A DNA stretch of 64,000 bases from Bermanella sp036960565 (GCA_036960565.1 JBALXQ010000007.1:1-64000), one strand, 5' to 3'; counted from the first letter of the stretch, positions 9,301-17,386 are shown. The notes: generated from the sequence alone by a model not told the origin. A program made the numbers and translations.

Positions 9301-11203
9301 CGAAGTCATAAAGCTTTCCAAACATAATTAAATTCTGGCTGATGCTTATGAATTCAGTTCGTAAGTCATCTAGCAATATTGCATCAAGAACAGTGGCATC
9401 TGACTTGCTTTCAGAATCATTGGTATTTTTAATTCTTAAGTAAGGCGCCAATGCATCTTCCAGAATACGGCGATTTACTTCCATTGAACCACTAGCAACG
9501 CTGTTGATCAGTTGTGATGTGTGAGGAGTAAGAGAGATGCTGTCCGTTACTTCACTTGTGATTTTTTCACCGTTAATAATGTTGTTTAAGCATTCAGTAA
9601 TGCCTGCTAAAAGCTTGTCACTGGCTTGGCCTTGCTTGTATTCAGATAGCAGCGCCTGAGTGTCATAATCAAGGTTTTTATGAATAAAAGAGGCTAGGGT
9701 ATGCTCTTTTTTCTTGATGAAGTTAGCAATAGACTGACTGTCAGTAAGGTCATCGTGAGTGAGCAGAAAACGACTTTCTTGGTCGTTTTGTAAATAACCA
9801 ATGAGCTCGACAAAATTAATGTCAGCATCGGATTTCCAACGATTAAATAGGTATAAACCTAGTGCAAAAACAAACTCTTGTTTAGCTTTAATATAGTTAT
9901 CTTCGGGCTTACCAAAGAATAATTTAGAAATGGAGTTGCGAGCCTCTCCGCGCTCCTGACTTTTTTGGCAGTAGTTTTTCCATAGCTTATTTAGGTCATC
10001 GTCATAGCGAATTTTATCAGGTGCTTGCAGCCACATCTGAAACTTTTTGCGTTTCTCTTCCTCTTGGCCTTCCTTTAGGTTGCCACTGGGTACAACGGCT
10101 TCAGTTTTGGCTAAGCGGCTGTAGTGACCGATAGTGGTAGAAGAAATACGTTTTCTTAACGTTAAATAGCGCATGTAACGATAAGTCATGCGGAATAGGT
10201 TGTGGTGCTCTGAAGGGGACGAAGCCAATATTAGGCTTGAATCTTTCTCCATGGCACTAAGTTTGTCTGATGGATTTAGATAGCGCTCAACGCTGCGCTG
10301 GTAATGATCCATTAGATAAGGGTTTTCGCGAGCGAATTTTTCTGCGCCACGTTCAATGCTTGTGATGCTTGAGGTAATGGCATCTAGCAGGTTTTGAAGT
10401 TGATCTATACGATCGCTTGGAGCGTAGTCAATAATGCCATCAATAACATTTTTAGGCAGTAATTCGTATGCTGAAACACCTACGTATTTACAGCACTCTT
10501 GCCAAGATAGGTTGTATTTCCTAGAAATACTGGCCAGCCCCTGAGGCTGAATGGTATTGAAAATACCATCGCGCACTGAAAGTAGTACGTTGGTTGAGGC
10601 CAGTGGTATAGCACCACCAGAATAACCTGCGCCTAAGATAATGCCCACAGTTGGCGTATCGGTGTTAGACATCTCTGAAATAAGACGTGAGATGCTGTGC
10701 GCTTGATTGTTTAAGTTGGCTTGTTCATTTGCTACTGCCCCAGGCGTATCAATTAGGGTCACAATAGGCATGGCATGCTTGGCGAAATTACGCATGGCCG
10801 TTACGGCTTGACTGTGGTGTTCAGGTGACCAAGCGCCATTTTGTTCCGAGCGATTTTGGCCAATGAAGCCTACTCGGCGGAATTGGCTGCCAAATGGCAG
10901 CTCAACTTCAGCCACGTATAGTGGACCGAATTCTTGTTCTGTAATGAAGCGGTTAGTAAGCTTGTGCACAACCTGCTTGGCATTTAAACGCTGGCTGGAC
11001 TCGCTGGGGGCAACAGCTTCTTGTATGTATTCATCAATGCTTAGTTGCTGCAGAGCAGTGAGCTTTTTTTGTACTTGCTCAGGGCTAAGTATCCCTTGAA
11101 TGTGGGGGCTGGCATTGTGTTCGTCTTGTTCAGGAAATAAAGAGAAATCCTGACTTAGTTTTTCTGCAATCTGAAATAATTGGTCTGTATCAAATTCTGA
11201 CAT
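6332..11203 (-). CDS. Single-chain acyl-CoA (acetyl-CoA-type) carboxylase, CTalpha-CTbeta-BC-BCCP
   Basis: This 1623-residue protein carries every part of an acetyl-CoA carboxylase. Residues about 80-350 resemble AccA (VTLIDTPGA, LGAGYSGGAIPLAS). Residues about 350-800 are a helical spacer I do not recognise. Residues about 820-1010 resemble AccD (CFVSSGGMQTKEGA, FGDCTGGAQASF) but lack its Cys4 zinc finger. Biotin carboxylase starts near 1044 (HGGGGKGIQVV ATP-grasp loop, EMNTRLQVEHPVTELVTG). A biotinyl domain closes the protein with EAMKM, the biotinylated residue being Lys1572. The reaction is ATP- and bicarbonate-dependent carboxylation of an acyl-CoA, probably acetyl-CoA to malonyl-CoA; the substrate is inferred. 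The order differs from eukaryotic ACC (BC-BCCP-CT) and from the separate accA, accD and accBC of related bacteria. ATG at 11203 has no clear Shine-Dalgarno. It is divergent from a small HTH gene. Confidence 0.88.
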   Translation of the reverse strand: MSEFDTDQLFQIAEKLSQDFSLFPEQDEHNASPHIQGILSPEQVQKKLTALQQLSIDEYIQEAVAPSESSQRLNAKQVVHKLTNRFITEQEFGPLYVAEVELPFGSQFRRVGFIGQNRSEQNGAWSPEHHSQAVTAMRNFAKHAMPIVTLIDTPGAVANEQANLNNQAHSISRLISEMSNTDTPTVGIILGAGYSGGAIPLASTNVLLSVRDGIFNTIQPQGLASISRKYNLSWQECCKYVGVSAYELLPKNVIDGIIDYAPSDRIDQLQNLLDAITSSITSIERGAEKFARENPYLMDHYQRSVERYLNPSDKLSAMEKDSSLILASSPSEHHNLFRMTYRYMRYLTLRKRISSTTIGHYSRLAKTEAVVPSGNLKEGQEEEKRKKFQMWLQAPDKIRYDDDLNKLWKNYCQKSQERGEARNSISKLFFGKPEDNYIKAKQEFVFALGLYLFNRWKSDADINFVELIGYLQNDQESRFLLTHDDLTDSQSIANFIKKKEHTLASFIHKNLDYDTQALLSEYKQGQASDKLLAGITECLNNIINGEKITSEVTDSISLTPHTSQLINSVASGSMEVNRRILEDALAPYLRIKNTNDSESKSDATVLDAILLDDLRTEFISISQNLIMFGKLYDFVIDNLVKVAKEAKETHSLSFEAINEFINQGLEHTNQLSIAQNHKEEFADWFQYFIASNQKGAFLKQVEEWKKLSFPRISDTLFVIITFFFEKLLPEYYESNQGQNYNGRINPYSIGRKKDFWNRLTIAYFDLLIQDVLDDVKKQKTTQSHAFVDRFFNDFEEINDHLMTSDPAKFPGFRGSIEKALSNNITPCGVITGFGTIKIGDESRRVGALVSNLDFQAGAFDMASAEKFCKLLVECARHNYPVVCFVSSGGMQTKEGASALFSMSIVNDRITRFVRDNDLPVVVFGFGDCTGGAQASFVTHPMVQTFYFSGTNMPFAGQIVVPSYLPSTSTLSNYLSQNDDSMVDLVKHPFIEDLDNQLRAVDPSIPVANRSVDEVLGRILKGFVTPEKAEVQEKESHVKEKIFKEVKKVLIHARGCTAEKLVRKAQENNISVVLVQSDPDMNSTAADLLNENGRLVCIGGNTPDESYLNAQSVMRIAELEKVDALHPGIGFLSESAQFAAYCGNHDINFIGPKVSSMETMGNKSNAINTAISAGVPVVPGSHGIVTTSAMAARVADEIGYPVLLKAVHGGGGKGIQVVEDPANIHELFHMISLEARSAFGSGDVYLEKFVTSLRHIEVQILRDKEGNTKVLGLRDCSVQRNNQKIIEESASTALPKNLEEKVYEYSSRLANAVDYNGAGTVEFIYNLDVNDVYFMEMNTRLQVEHPVTELVTGIDIVSKQFSIAGGESIKDLKIASKGYAIEVRINAEKAVMQGDDINFIPNAGKITKFELPEDKNIQILKSIDSDKEVTPFYDSMVVQIICYGKDRNDTIAKMLKYLGTVVIEGVSTNIPMLKDILQDEIFINGVYDTNFLPKYLKRTDQPKLIKAFEDSAGQSSQNVTKESLAIEGSTELKVLAPASSIFYSSPSPTEPSYVKEGDIVSVSQTLCLMEAMKMFSPLNLKSFNAQGNALYDAELQYQIVRIHNAEGQQVNHGDLLFVIKPVMH

Positions 11204-11393
11204 ATCTATTGGCGCTTTATTGTTGGATATTATGGCGGATGGCTGGTGTTCGAAACCAATATTCCAACGTTTATAACAGACATTGTTAAATAAAACAGCC
11301 TTCTAATGATTAATCTTGTGATCAGTGGCCTTTTCTGCAGGCTAGGTTAGATTTTTTGTATTGAAGTCCCTTTTTCATCTGCTTGTGGCTCGC

Positions 11394-11399
11394 TACAAT
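11394..11399 (+). promoter_or_regulatory. Candidate -10 of the small HTH gene
   Basis: TACAAT lies 24 bases before the GTG start chosen for the HTH gene; the -35 is poor (TTTTTC at 17-base spacing). A start of transcription near 11406 would fall after the ATG at 11402, which is one reason for preferring the later start codon. Confidence 0.35.
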
Positions 11400-11422
11400 G
11401 GATGCTTAATTTGGAGGTGAAT

Positions 11423-11680
11423 GTGGATTTAGTAGAAATGCGGCGTTTAAATGCGTTGGTTATTATGCAAGAGAATGCGCTTGACGAGTCATCATTTGCA
11501 CTGTGTTTGGGGCTTGAGGAGCGCCAAATGGAGCTAATGCTAAATAAAGGCGCCAAAAAGAAAATAACAGATAGCTTAGCCAGACTAATGGAACAGACAT
11601 TTAGTAAATCCGTTTACTGGTTAGATCAGGGAAGTGACGGGCATGGAGTTTCCGGTCCGAGTTTTGATTTGTTTGGCTAG
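11423..11680 (+). CDS. Small CI-like helix-turn-helix protein
   Basis: An 85-residue protein resembling the DNA-binding half of lambda-repressor/XRE regulators. RRLNALV begins helix 1, FALCLGLEERQMELML fits the helix-turn-helix pair, and KKKITDSLARLMEQTF...VYWLDQ matches the family pattern K-I-x-D-x-L-A-R-x-I-E...WLD. There is no effector or protease domain. I chose GTG at 11423 because GGAGGTGA (11413-11420) precedes it at good spacing and the likely -10 lies just before. An in-frame ATG at 11402 would lie upstream of that Shine-Dalgarno. It is divergent from the fused carboxylase, so regulation of that gene or of itself is plausible but inferred. Confidence 0.65.
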   Translation: MDLVEMRRLNALVIMQENALDESSFALCLGLEERQMELMLNKGAKKKITDSLARLMEQTFSKSVYWLDQGSDGHGVSGPSFDLFG

Positions 11681-11726
11681 TTTTAATTCTAATTGATGTC
11701 TGCTTTCTAGGATACGCCGTTCTAGC

Positions 11727-12386
11727 TTACTGTTTTTGAGGGAATAATAGGTTCCATATAACCTGCTGGTCTGTCACTTCTACACTCATTGTATTGCCAA
11801 TTGGATAAATAGCGTTGTTAATCTGGCTGTTGGGGTTTGGAGTGCTAAATTGGTAACCTTGATTTGTGATTGCTTGCTGGGAGCCGTTTGGAGCGATATA
11901 GGTGCCAGTGAACGTTTGTAGATATTGAGCCATTAGATCAGGTGTGATTTGAGTGTTCTCTGTGAGATTTAGGCCCTGGCGGACAAGATCTTGTGCATGG
12001 TTTTGTTGCGCTATGGCAGTACTGCTTTGAGCTTCTTGTTGGGTGATGCCTGAAGTTAGCTGATTCAATTTGAATTGTAATAGCTGCTGTTGGTTGGCCG
12101 TCTCACTGATCTCTTTGTCTAGCTGAAGATTTTGAGTGATGTTTTGTCTGTCTTGTTCAAGTACTTGTTCAGATTGTGAAATGGCGGGTTCGCCAGGGCC
12201 TACGGTTAGGTTTACTTTGGTCGGCGTTGGTTTTCTGGAGCGCTGCTTGATTCGTTGTTTTACAACTATGGCACCATCTTGGATATAGGCTTCAGTCATT
12301 TCTGTATTGCTAAGCTCTTCCACTTCAGCATGGGATGTAGAGTTGAGCCCAAATGACAAAATAAACAGGAGGCTGATATAGCGCAT
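11727..12386 (-). CDS. Exported Gln-rich protein of unknown function
   Basis: A 219-residue protein with an N-terminal signal peptide (MRYISLLFILSFGLNSTSHA). After a basic stretch (QRIKQRSRKPTP) it has a long glutamine-rich helical region, about residues 75-140, that looks coiled-coil. It ends in a short beta-rich part with VTDQQVIWNLL. I do not recognise the family. It lies 68 bases downstream of the aguB start region on the same strand order, but a functional link to agmatine use is not evident. It is probably periplasmic. Confidence 0.6.
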   Translation of the reverse strand: MRYISLLFILSFGLNSTSHAEVEELSNTEMTEAYIQDGAIVVKQRIKQRSRKPTPTKVNLTVGPGEPAISQSEQVLEQDRQNITQNLQLDKEISETANQQQLLQFKLNQLTSGITQQEAQSSTAIAQQNHAQDLVRQGLNLTENTQITPDLMAQYLQTFTGTYIAPNGSQQAITNQGYQFSTPNPNSQINNAIYPIGNTMSVEVTDQQVIWNLLFPQKQ

Positions 12387-12454
12387 AGTGAGAGTGCCTT
12401 TAGATGTAATGTGCTTTTTAAACAGTAGCGCATGGTGACTAATAATAGAAACCC

Positions 12455-13354
12455 TTATTTAAGCTCGTCGTCTAGGTATCGTTGGTCTAACCCTTTATAA
12501 GCATCAATTCGCCTGTCTCTAAAATAGGGCCAAATTTGTCGAACATGTTCGGTGTGATCGAGATTGATGGTAGCCCTAATTAGGCCTTCTTGTTGACTGT
12601 CCTTAATGGATAAAAGTTCTCCTTGTTGGCCACAAATGAAAGAGTGCCCCCAAAAATCGATACCTTCACTTTGACGGCTGGGATCAGATTCAAGACCGAC
12701 ACGATTCACTGCTATTAACGGCAGGTTATTGGCAATGCTGTGTCCACGCTGAACGCCTATCCAGGCCTCTTTTTGACGGTTTTGCTCTTGTTTGTCGTCC
12801 GCTTTATCCCATCCAATGGCCGTAGGGTATATGAGAATTTGTGCGCCTTTTAGAGCCATAATTCGAGCAGCTTCTGGGTACCATTGGTCCCAGCAAATCA
12901 ATACTCCCAATTTACCAACACTTGTTTTGATGGGTTCAAACCCTTGTTCATCTCCAGGGGTGAAATAGTACTTTTCATAGAAACCGGGGTCGTCAGGAAT
13001 GTGCATTTTTCGGTAATAACCCGCGAGTGTGCCATCTTTATCAAAAACTAAGGCTGTATTATGGTAAATGCCAGCAGCGCGGCGTTCAAAAATAGAGCCG
13101 ACAATGACTGCGTTAGCTTTTTTGGCCTGGCGACTGAGAAATTGGGCTGTGGGGCCATCTAGTGGCTCAGCAAGAGAAAACTTTTGGCTGTCCTGAGTTT
13201 GGCAGAAGTAATCAGTGGCATGAAGCTCTTGCAGCACGATCAAATCAGCTCCCTGTTGTGAGGCCTTATTAATCCATTTCTGGGTATTGGCTAAAGAAAC
13301 AGCTTTATCGCTGGAACAGGTTTGCTGAACTCCAAAAACATTTATTTCGTTCAT
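12455..13354 (-). CDS. aguB: N-carbamoylputrescine amidase
   Basis: A 299-residue carbon-nitrogen hydrolase of the nitrilase superfamily. The triad is visible: Glu in LIVLQELHATDYFC, Lys in YYRKMHIPDDPGFYEKYYF, and nucleophile Cys in GVLICWDQWYPEAARI. The stretches HIPDDPGFYEKYYFTPGD and AIGWDKADDKQEQ are characteristic of AguB rather than other nitrilases. It hydrolyses N-carbamoylputrescine to putrescine, CO2 and ammonia in the cytoplasm. It begins five bases after aguA ends, so the two form an operon that takes agmatine to putrescine. Confidence 0.93.
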   Translation of the reverse strand: MNEINVFGVQQTCSSDKAVSLANTQKWINKASQQGADLIVLQELHATDYFCQTQDSQKFSLAEPLDGPTAQFLSRQAKKANAVIVGSIFERRAAGIYHNTALVFDKDGTLAGYYRKMHIPDDPGFYEKYYFTPGDEQGFEPIKTSVGKLGVLICWDQWYPEAARIMALKGAQILIYPTAIGWDKADDKQEQNRQKEAWIGVQRGHSIANNLPLIAVNRVGLESDPSRQSEGIDFWGHSFICGQQGELLSIKDSQQEGLIRATINLDHTEHVRQIWPYFRDRRIDAYKGLDQRYLDDELK

Positions 13355-13359
13355 AATTA

Positions 13360-14412
13360 TTAAGTTAGCCCATTGGGCGTTGGTAACTGCATGCTAATGC
13401 AATGCAGGCTGCCATATTGGCGAATAAGTATGGAGCAGTCTACGGGAATCACCTCGTGATTAGGTAGGGCTGTTTGGACAATGCTAATGGCTTGCGAGTC
13501 CTGAGGTACCTTGTAAATGGGGAGAAGCACCGCGCCATTTATAAATAGAAAATTTGCATAGCTGGCTGGTAGTCTCTGCTTATTGCTCTCAGTATTGGAA
13601 GGGTGTTCATTTTCAAAAATAGCCTCGGGAAGAGGTAGTTCAATAAGAGTGTAGGGTTCCCCTTGTAAATTTTTGAATGTTAAAAGTTGGTTCTTCATGG
13701 CTAGCAGTTCAGAAAAGTGTTCATCACAGGGGTCTTGGCACCCCTGATAGATAATCAGATTATTAGGAGCGAACCGGGCCAGTGTGTCTATATGTGCATC
13801 AGTGTCGTCGCCAATAAGGTCGCCATGCTCCAGCCATAAAATGTTCTTTGCACCCAATTGTTTGGTTAATAGCTTAGATATCTGGTTTTCATTGTATTCA
13901 GGGTTGCGATTTTTATTTAGTAGGCACTGTTTGGTGGTAAGTAAGGTGCCTTTTCCATCGCTTTCAATGCTGCCCCCTTCTAAGACGAAATTAACTGGGA
14001 CACTTTTATGTGCTCCATACGCTCGTTGTTTGCTTAGGTTGCGAGTGATTTGGTTGTCTAAATCGGCGGGGAATTTATTGCCCCAGCCATTAAATTGAAA
14101 ATCCACTAGTTGAACTTGGTCATTACTAAACACGCTTATGGGGCCATGGTCTCTGGTCCATGTGTCGTTACTGGGACAAATATAAATGGTGCAAGTAAAA
14201 TTGGAAGAAGCAAATTTTTGCGCTAATTCTTTCTTCAAACCTTCATCTGGAACACAAATGACTAAATTTTCAAATTCAAGGATGATGATGGCCAGCTCTA
14301 TATAAAATAGGTGAGCTTTTTCAAGAATCCAAGCCCAATCGGTATCCTTGTGTGGCCATGTAAGTTGAATGGCGTGTTGTGGGTGCCACTCGGGAGGCAG
14401 GTAAATAGACAT
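13360..14412 (-). CDS. aguA: Agmatine deiminase
   Basis: A 350-residue Porphyromonas-type peptidyl-arginine-deiminase-family enzyme. WHPQHAIQLTWPHKDTDW at the N-terminus, TWTRDHGPISVF, FVLEGGSIESDGKGTLLTT and HGDLIGDDTDAHIDTLARF are family landmarks. The catalytic cysteine is in the C-terminal YGSLHCISMQLP, where most relatives have GGGxxHC, so the glycine-rich lead is altered. It converts agmatine to N-carbamoylputrescine. The next gene, aguB, completes the route to putrescine, a polyamine and nitrogen source. Confidence 0.92.
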   Translation of the reverse strand: MSIYLPPEWHPQHAIQLTWPHKDTDWAWILEKAHLFYIELAIIILEFENLVICVPDEGLKKELAQKFASSNFTCTIYICPSNDTWTRDHGPISVFSNDQVQLVDFQFNGWGNKFPADLDNQITRNLSKQRAYGAHKSVPVNFVLEGGSIESDGKGTLLTTKQCLLNKNRNPEYNENQISKLLTKQLGAKNILWLEHGDLIGDDTDAHIDTLARFAPNNLIIYQGCQDPCDEHFSELLAMKNQLLTFKNLQGEPYTLIELPLPEAIFENEHPSNTESNKQRLPASYANFLFINGAVLLPIYKVPQDSQAISIVQTALPNHEVIPVDCSILIRQYGSLHCISMQLPTPNGLT

Positions 14413-14448
14413 AAATGGGAGCGCTATAATTGGCGAAAAGTAATGCTG

Positions 14449-14763
14449 TTAATTTTTTAGCGCACTATGAATGACTGAATTTGATTCAAAATAGACAGCA
14501 AACGATGGGTAGTCCCAACGACTTATAGGTGGACTTCCTTTCGGGTTTTGTTTTGAAATTGGTGGGCCAAATTCAAACTCAACAGACTCTATAGTGTCTC
14601 CGCGCACTGGCATTTGTATGTTTGTTGCTCTGTTTTTATTTGCCAATGGAATGGAAATGGCTTCATAGGTGGATACTGTTTCTTGTAAGGGTTCTGCTAG
14701 GACTGTGTTGGTCAGCATTAAATATGCAGTTAGAAGGCCCAATTGTTTGAAAATAAAACGCAT
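14449..14763 (-). CDS. Small exported protein with conserved RWDYP region
   Basis: A 104-residue protein with a signal peptide ending near VLA-EP (residues 1-23). The mature part has VRGDTIESVEFEFGPP and SPPISRWDYPSFAVYFE. This resembles short periplasmic proteins found next to the lipoprotein-export genes in Pseudomonas relatives, with a SmpA/BamE-like hairpin flavour. Its function is unknown. It is divergent from the lolC/E gene, and the two share a short upstream region of about 115 bases. Confidence 0.6.
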   Translation of the reverse strand: MRFIFKQLGLLTAYLMLTNTVLAEPLQETVSTYEAISIPLANKNRATNIQMPVRGDTIESVEFEFGPPISKQNPKGSPPISRWDYPSFAVYFESNSVIHSALKN

Positions 14764-14877
14764 GATCTTAGCTCGTTAACAATTTATGTTCATTTTAGCG
14801 GCAAAAATCCAACAAGGCCATTTCATTTATTCAGCCTTTTCATTAGGCTTGTTTTTTTTCTAGTTATTTTGTTTCTA

Positions 14878-16122
14878 ATGCTTAAGACACTCCCCATAAA
14901 AATCGGTCTGCGCTATACAGGCGCGAAGCGACGCAATCACTTTATATCCTTTATTTCAGCCACCTCCATGGCCGGTCTAACACTAGGTGTTGCGGTTTTG
15001 ATTTTAGTTTTATCGGTTATGAATGGTTTTGATCGCGAACTAAGAGAGCGTATCTTGGGCATGGTCCCACATGCTGCTTTATATTCTACCGATGGTCTGA
15101 GTGACTGGCAGGGGTTAGCTCGGGAGGTGGTGAAAAACCCCGATATAGTCGCTGCTGCTCCATTTGTTCAAATTCAAGGCATGATGAGCAGTAAGGGGCG
15201 TGTTCAAGGTGTGATGGTGAATGGTATAGAGCCTGAATGGGAAAGTAAGGTTTCTATTCTTCCTGACTTTATGAAAAAGGGAGATTTTTATTCACTGAAT
15301 GATGCTCGATACCAAATTATATTAGGCGATTTATTGGCGAATAAATTGGGCGCTAATATAGGTGACAAGGTGACATTAATTATGCCTGAGGCCAGTTTAA
15401 CGCCAGCAGGTCTTATGCCCAGATTGAAAAGGTTTACCGTCAGTGGAGTATTTTCGGTGGGAGCTGAGCTAGATGCAAGCTTTGCCTATATCCATATCAG
15501 AGATGCTGCAAAATTGGCGCGACTTGATAACGAAGCGCAAGGCCTGCGTTTAATGACTAAAGATCTGTTTAAGGCACCAAAGATAGCTTGGGATTTGCAG
15601 TTTGAATTAGAGGGGAATATAAGAGCAAGTGACTGGACTCGTACTCATGGGAATTTATTTCAGGCCATTAAAATGGAGAAAACCATGATCGGCCTGTTAC
15701 TGCTAATAATTGTTGCTGTTGCAGCGTTTAACATTGTTTCTACCTTAGTCATGGTAGTAACTGATAAGCAAGGTGATATCGCAATTATGCGCACGCTTGG
15801 GATGTCGCCTGGTGCCATTATGTGTGTGTTTATGGTGCAGGGGTTTATAATTGGAGTGGTGGGGATAATGTTGGGGACCCTGTTAGGGATTCTTTGTGCG
15901 CTTACAGTGACTGATGTTATTGAATGGGTTGAGCGTATTTTGGGTATTCAGTTTTTAAATGCCGATGTTTACTTTATTAGTTATTTACCGTCAGAGCTAT
16001 TATGGAGCGATGTTGCATTAGTAACCTCAAGTGGCTTGATTATGTGTTTTTTAGCCACGCTTTATCCGGCGTATAAAGCCTCAAAAGTAAAACCTGCGGA
16101 AGCATTGCGTTATGACATCTAG
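14878..16122 (+). CDS. Lipoprotein-releasing ABC transporter membrane subunit (LolC/LolE/LolF type)
   Basis: A 414-residue inner-membrane subunit of the Lol exporter. TM1 follows RYTGAKRRNHFISFIS; VLSVMNGFDRELRERILGMVPHA leads into the large periplasmic domain; three C-terminal helices follow FQAIKMEKTMIGLLLLIIVA and include the FtsX-like MRTLGMSPGAIM. With LolD it lifts lipoproteins out of the inner membrane and passes them to LolA. I chose ATG at 14878 because the 45 residues upstream are unlike the family and 414 residues is the normal length. Only one such subunit is present here, where enterobacteria and pseudomonads have LolC and LolE flanking LolD, so a homodimeric LolF is possible. 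It overlaps lolD by 11 bases. Confidence 0.9.
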   Translation: MLKTLPIKIGLRYTGAKRRNHFISFISATSMAGLTLGVAVLILVLSVMNGFDRELRERILGMVPHAALYSTDGLSDWQGLAREVVKNPDIVAAAPFVQIQGMMSSKGRVQGVMVNGIEPEWESKVSILPDFMKKGDFYSLNDARYQIILGDLLANKLGANIGDKVTLIMPEASLTPAGLMPRLKRFTVSGVFSVGAELDASFAYIHIRDAAKLARLDNEAQGLRLMTKDLFKAPKIAWDLQFELEGNIRASDWTRTHGNLFQAIKMEKTMIGLLLLIIVAVAAFNIVSTLVMVVTDKQGDIAIMRTLGMSPGAIMCVFMVQGFIIGVVGIMLGTLLGILCALTVTDVIEWVERILGIQFLNADVYFISYLPSELLWSDVALVTSSGLIMCFLATLYPAYKASKVKPAEALRYDI

Positions 16123-16828
16123 TATTGATTTAAGTCCGGTCCTCTTGTGTGAAAACCTTATAAAAGAATATCAGGTGGGCCCAGAGCCTATACGGGTGCT
16201 AGATAACGTGAACTTTGCCTTGCACCAGGGAGACTGGGTTTCAATTGTTGGAGCATCGGGGTCAGGCAAAACTACCTTACTTAATATGTTGGCTGGGCTT
16301 GATTTGCCCACTTCTGGTAGAGTTTTATGGGGAAATGAAGATGTGGCTCTGTTGTCTGAAACTAAACTGGGTCAGCTGCGTAATCGTCATTTAGGGTTTG
16401 TATATCAGTTTCATCACTTGCTGGCTGAATTCACCGCTTTAGAAAATGTCGCGATGCCGTTATGGATTCAAGGTGTATCTAAGAAACTAGCGATTAATAA
16501 GGCTCAAAATATGTTGAGCCAAGTTGGCCTATCGAATAGATCAAAACACAAGCCTGCTGAGCTGTCAGGGGGGGAGAGGCAGCGTGTGGCAGTAGCGCGT
16601 GCGCTTATTACGGATCCTGCTATGGTGCTGCTAGATGAGCCTACAGGGAATTTGGATACCCATACCGCCAAAGAAATACAGAATTTGCTGAAAGAACTAA
16701 ATGGGCAGGTAAAAACAGCGTTTATAGCAGTGACACATGATTTGGATTTTGCTGCGTTGGCGAAGAAAAGTTATCGCTTGGATGAGGGGGTATTAAAAGG
16801 CCCGGTAGAGTTAGAGCTGTCTTCTTAA
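16112..16828 (+). CDS. lolD: Lipoprotein-releasing ABC transporter ATPase LolD
   Basis: A 238-residue ABC ATPase of the LolD/MacB group. Walker A is GASGSGKTT, the Q-loop region reads GFVYQFHHLLAEFTALENVAMPL (the FHHLL stretch is a LolD hallmark), the signature is LSGGERQR, Walker B is VLLDEPTGNLD, and VTHD carries the H-loop. It powers release of outer-membrane lipoproteins. Its ATG lies inside the last codons of the preceding membrane subunit, showing translational coupling. Confidence 0.95.
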   Translation: MTSSIDLSPVLLCENLIKEYQVGPEPIRVLDNVNFALHQGDWVSIVGASGSGKTTLLNMLAGLDLPTSGRVLWGNEDVALLSETKLGQLRNRHLGFVYQFHHLLAEFTALENVAMPLWIQGVSKKLAINKAQNMLSQVGLSNRSKHKPAELSGGERQRVAVARALITDPAMVLLDEPTGNLDTHTAKEIQNLLKELNGQVKTAFIAVTHDLDFAALAKKSYRLDEGVLKGPVELELSS

Positions 16829-16870
16829 AATCAATTTTGTCTTACTGTATGGGCTAGTTCACTAAAAATA

Positions 16871-17386
16871 TTAACGGCGCTTGAGTCGTCTTTTGTTCCA
16901 GTTGCGAATGACGTTGAAGCGCCAAAAAAGTCGAATGCCCACATACCCGATACAACTGAAAACGACTGCACAAAGCAATGACCCCAGTAAAAGTGGCTCC
17001 CATATAGCGCCTAACTCTGTAAGCGCCCAATCAATGGAAAGCTCGATCTCAAAGGGCCTAGCCGGCATATCTAAAACCTCAATGCCAACCTTGTAAGTAA
17101 AATAGAAAATGGGTGGAATGGTGACGGGGTTACTAATCCACACTAAGCCAATGGAAATGGGTAGGTTGGAATGCACAATTACACCCACGGCTGCAGCCGC
17201 AATCATTTGAAAAGGCATAGGAATAAAAGCGAAAAATATGCCGACTAAAAATGCTCTTGAAACAGATCGACGATTTAGATGCCATAAATTAGGTTCATGC
17301 AGCATGGAGCCTAAAAATTGCAAAGATGGGTGTTCTTGAATAGTCTGAGGGTTAGGGAAAAGTTTTTTTAATGCTTTTTTTGGCAT
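16871..17386 (-). CDS. DUF2062 membrane protein
   Basis: A 171-residue membrane protein with the DUF2062 pattern: WHLNRRSVSRAFLVGIFFAFIP, then PFQMIAAAAVGVIVHSNLPIS and VWISNPVTIPPIFYFTYKVG, with a final helix near residue 145. The family is common but its biochemical role is not established. It lies on the opposite strand between lolD and comEC, a position also seen in Pseudomonas. Confidence 0.85.
   Translation of the reverse strand: MPKKALKKLFPNPQTIQEHPSLQFLGSMLHEPNLWHLNRRSVSRAFLVGIFFAFIPMPFQMIAAAAVGVIVHSNLPISIGLVWISNPVTIPPIFYFTYKVGIEVLDMPARPFEIELSIDWALTELGAIWEPLLLGSLLCAVVFSCIGYVGIRLFWRFNVIRNWNKRRLKRR

Noticed and set aside
14743..14877. N-terminal extension of the LolC/E protein
   Set aside because: It would overlap the divergent gene's start, is unlike the family, and 414 residues from ATG 14878 is normal.
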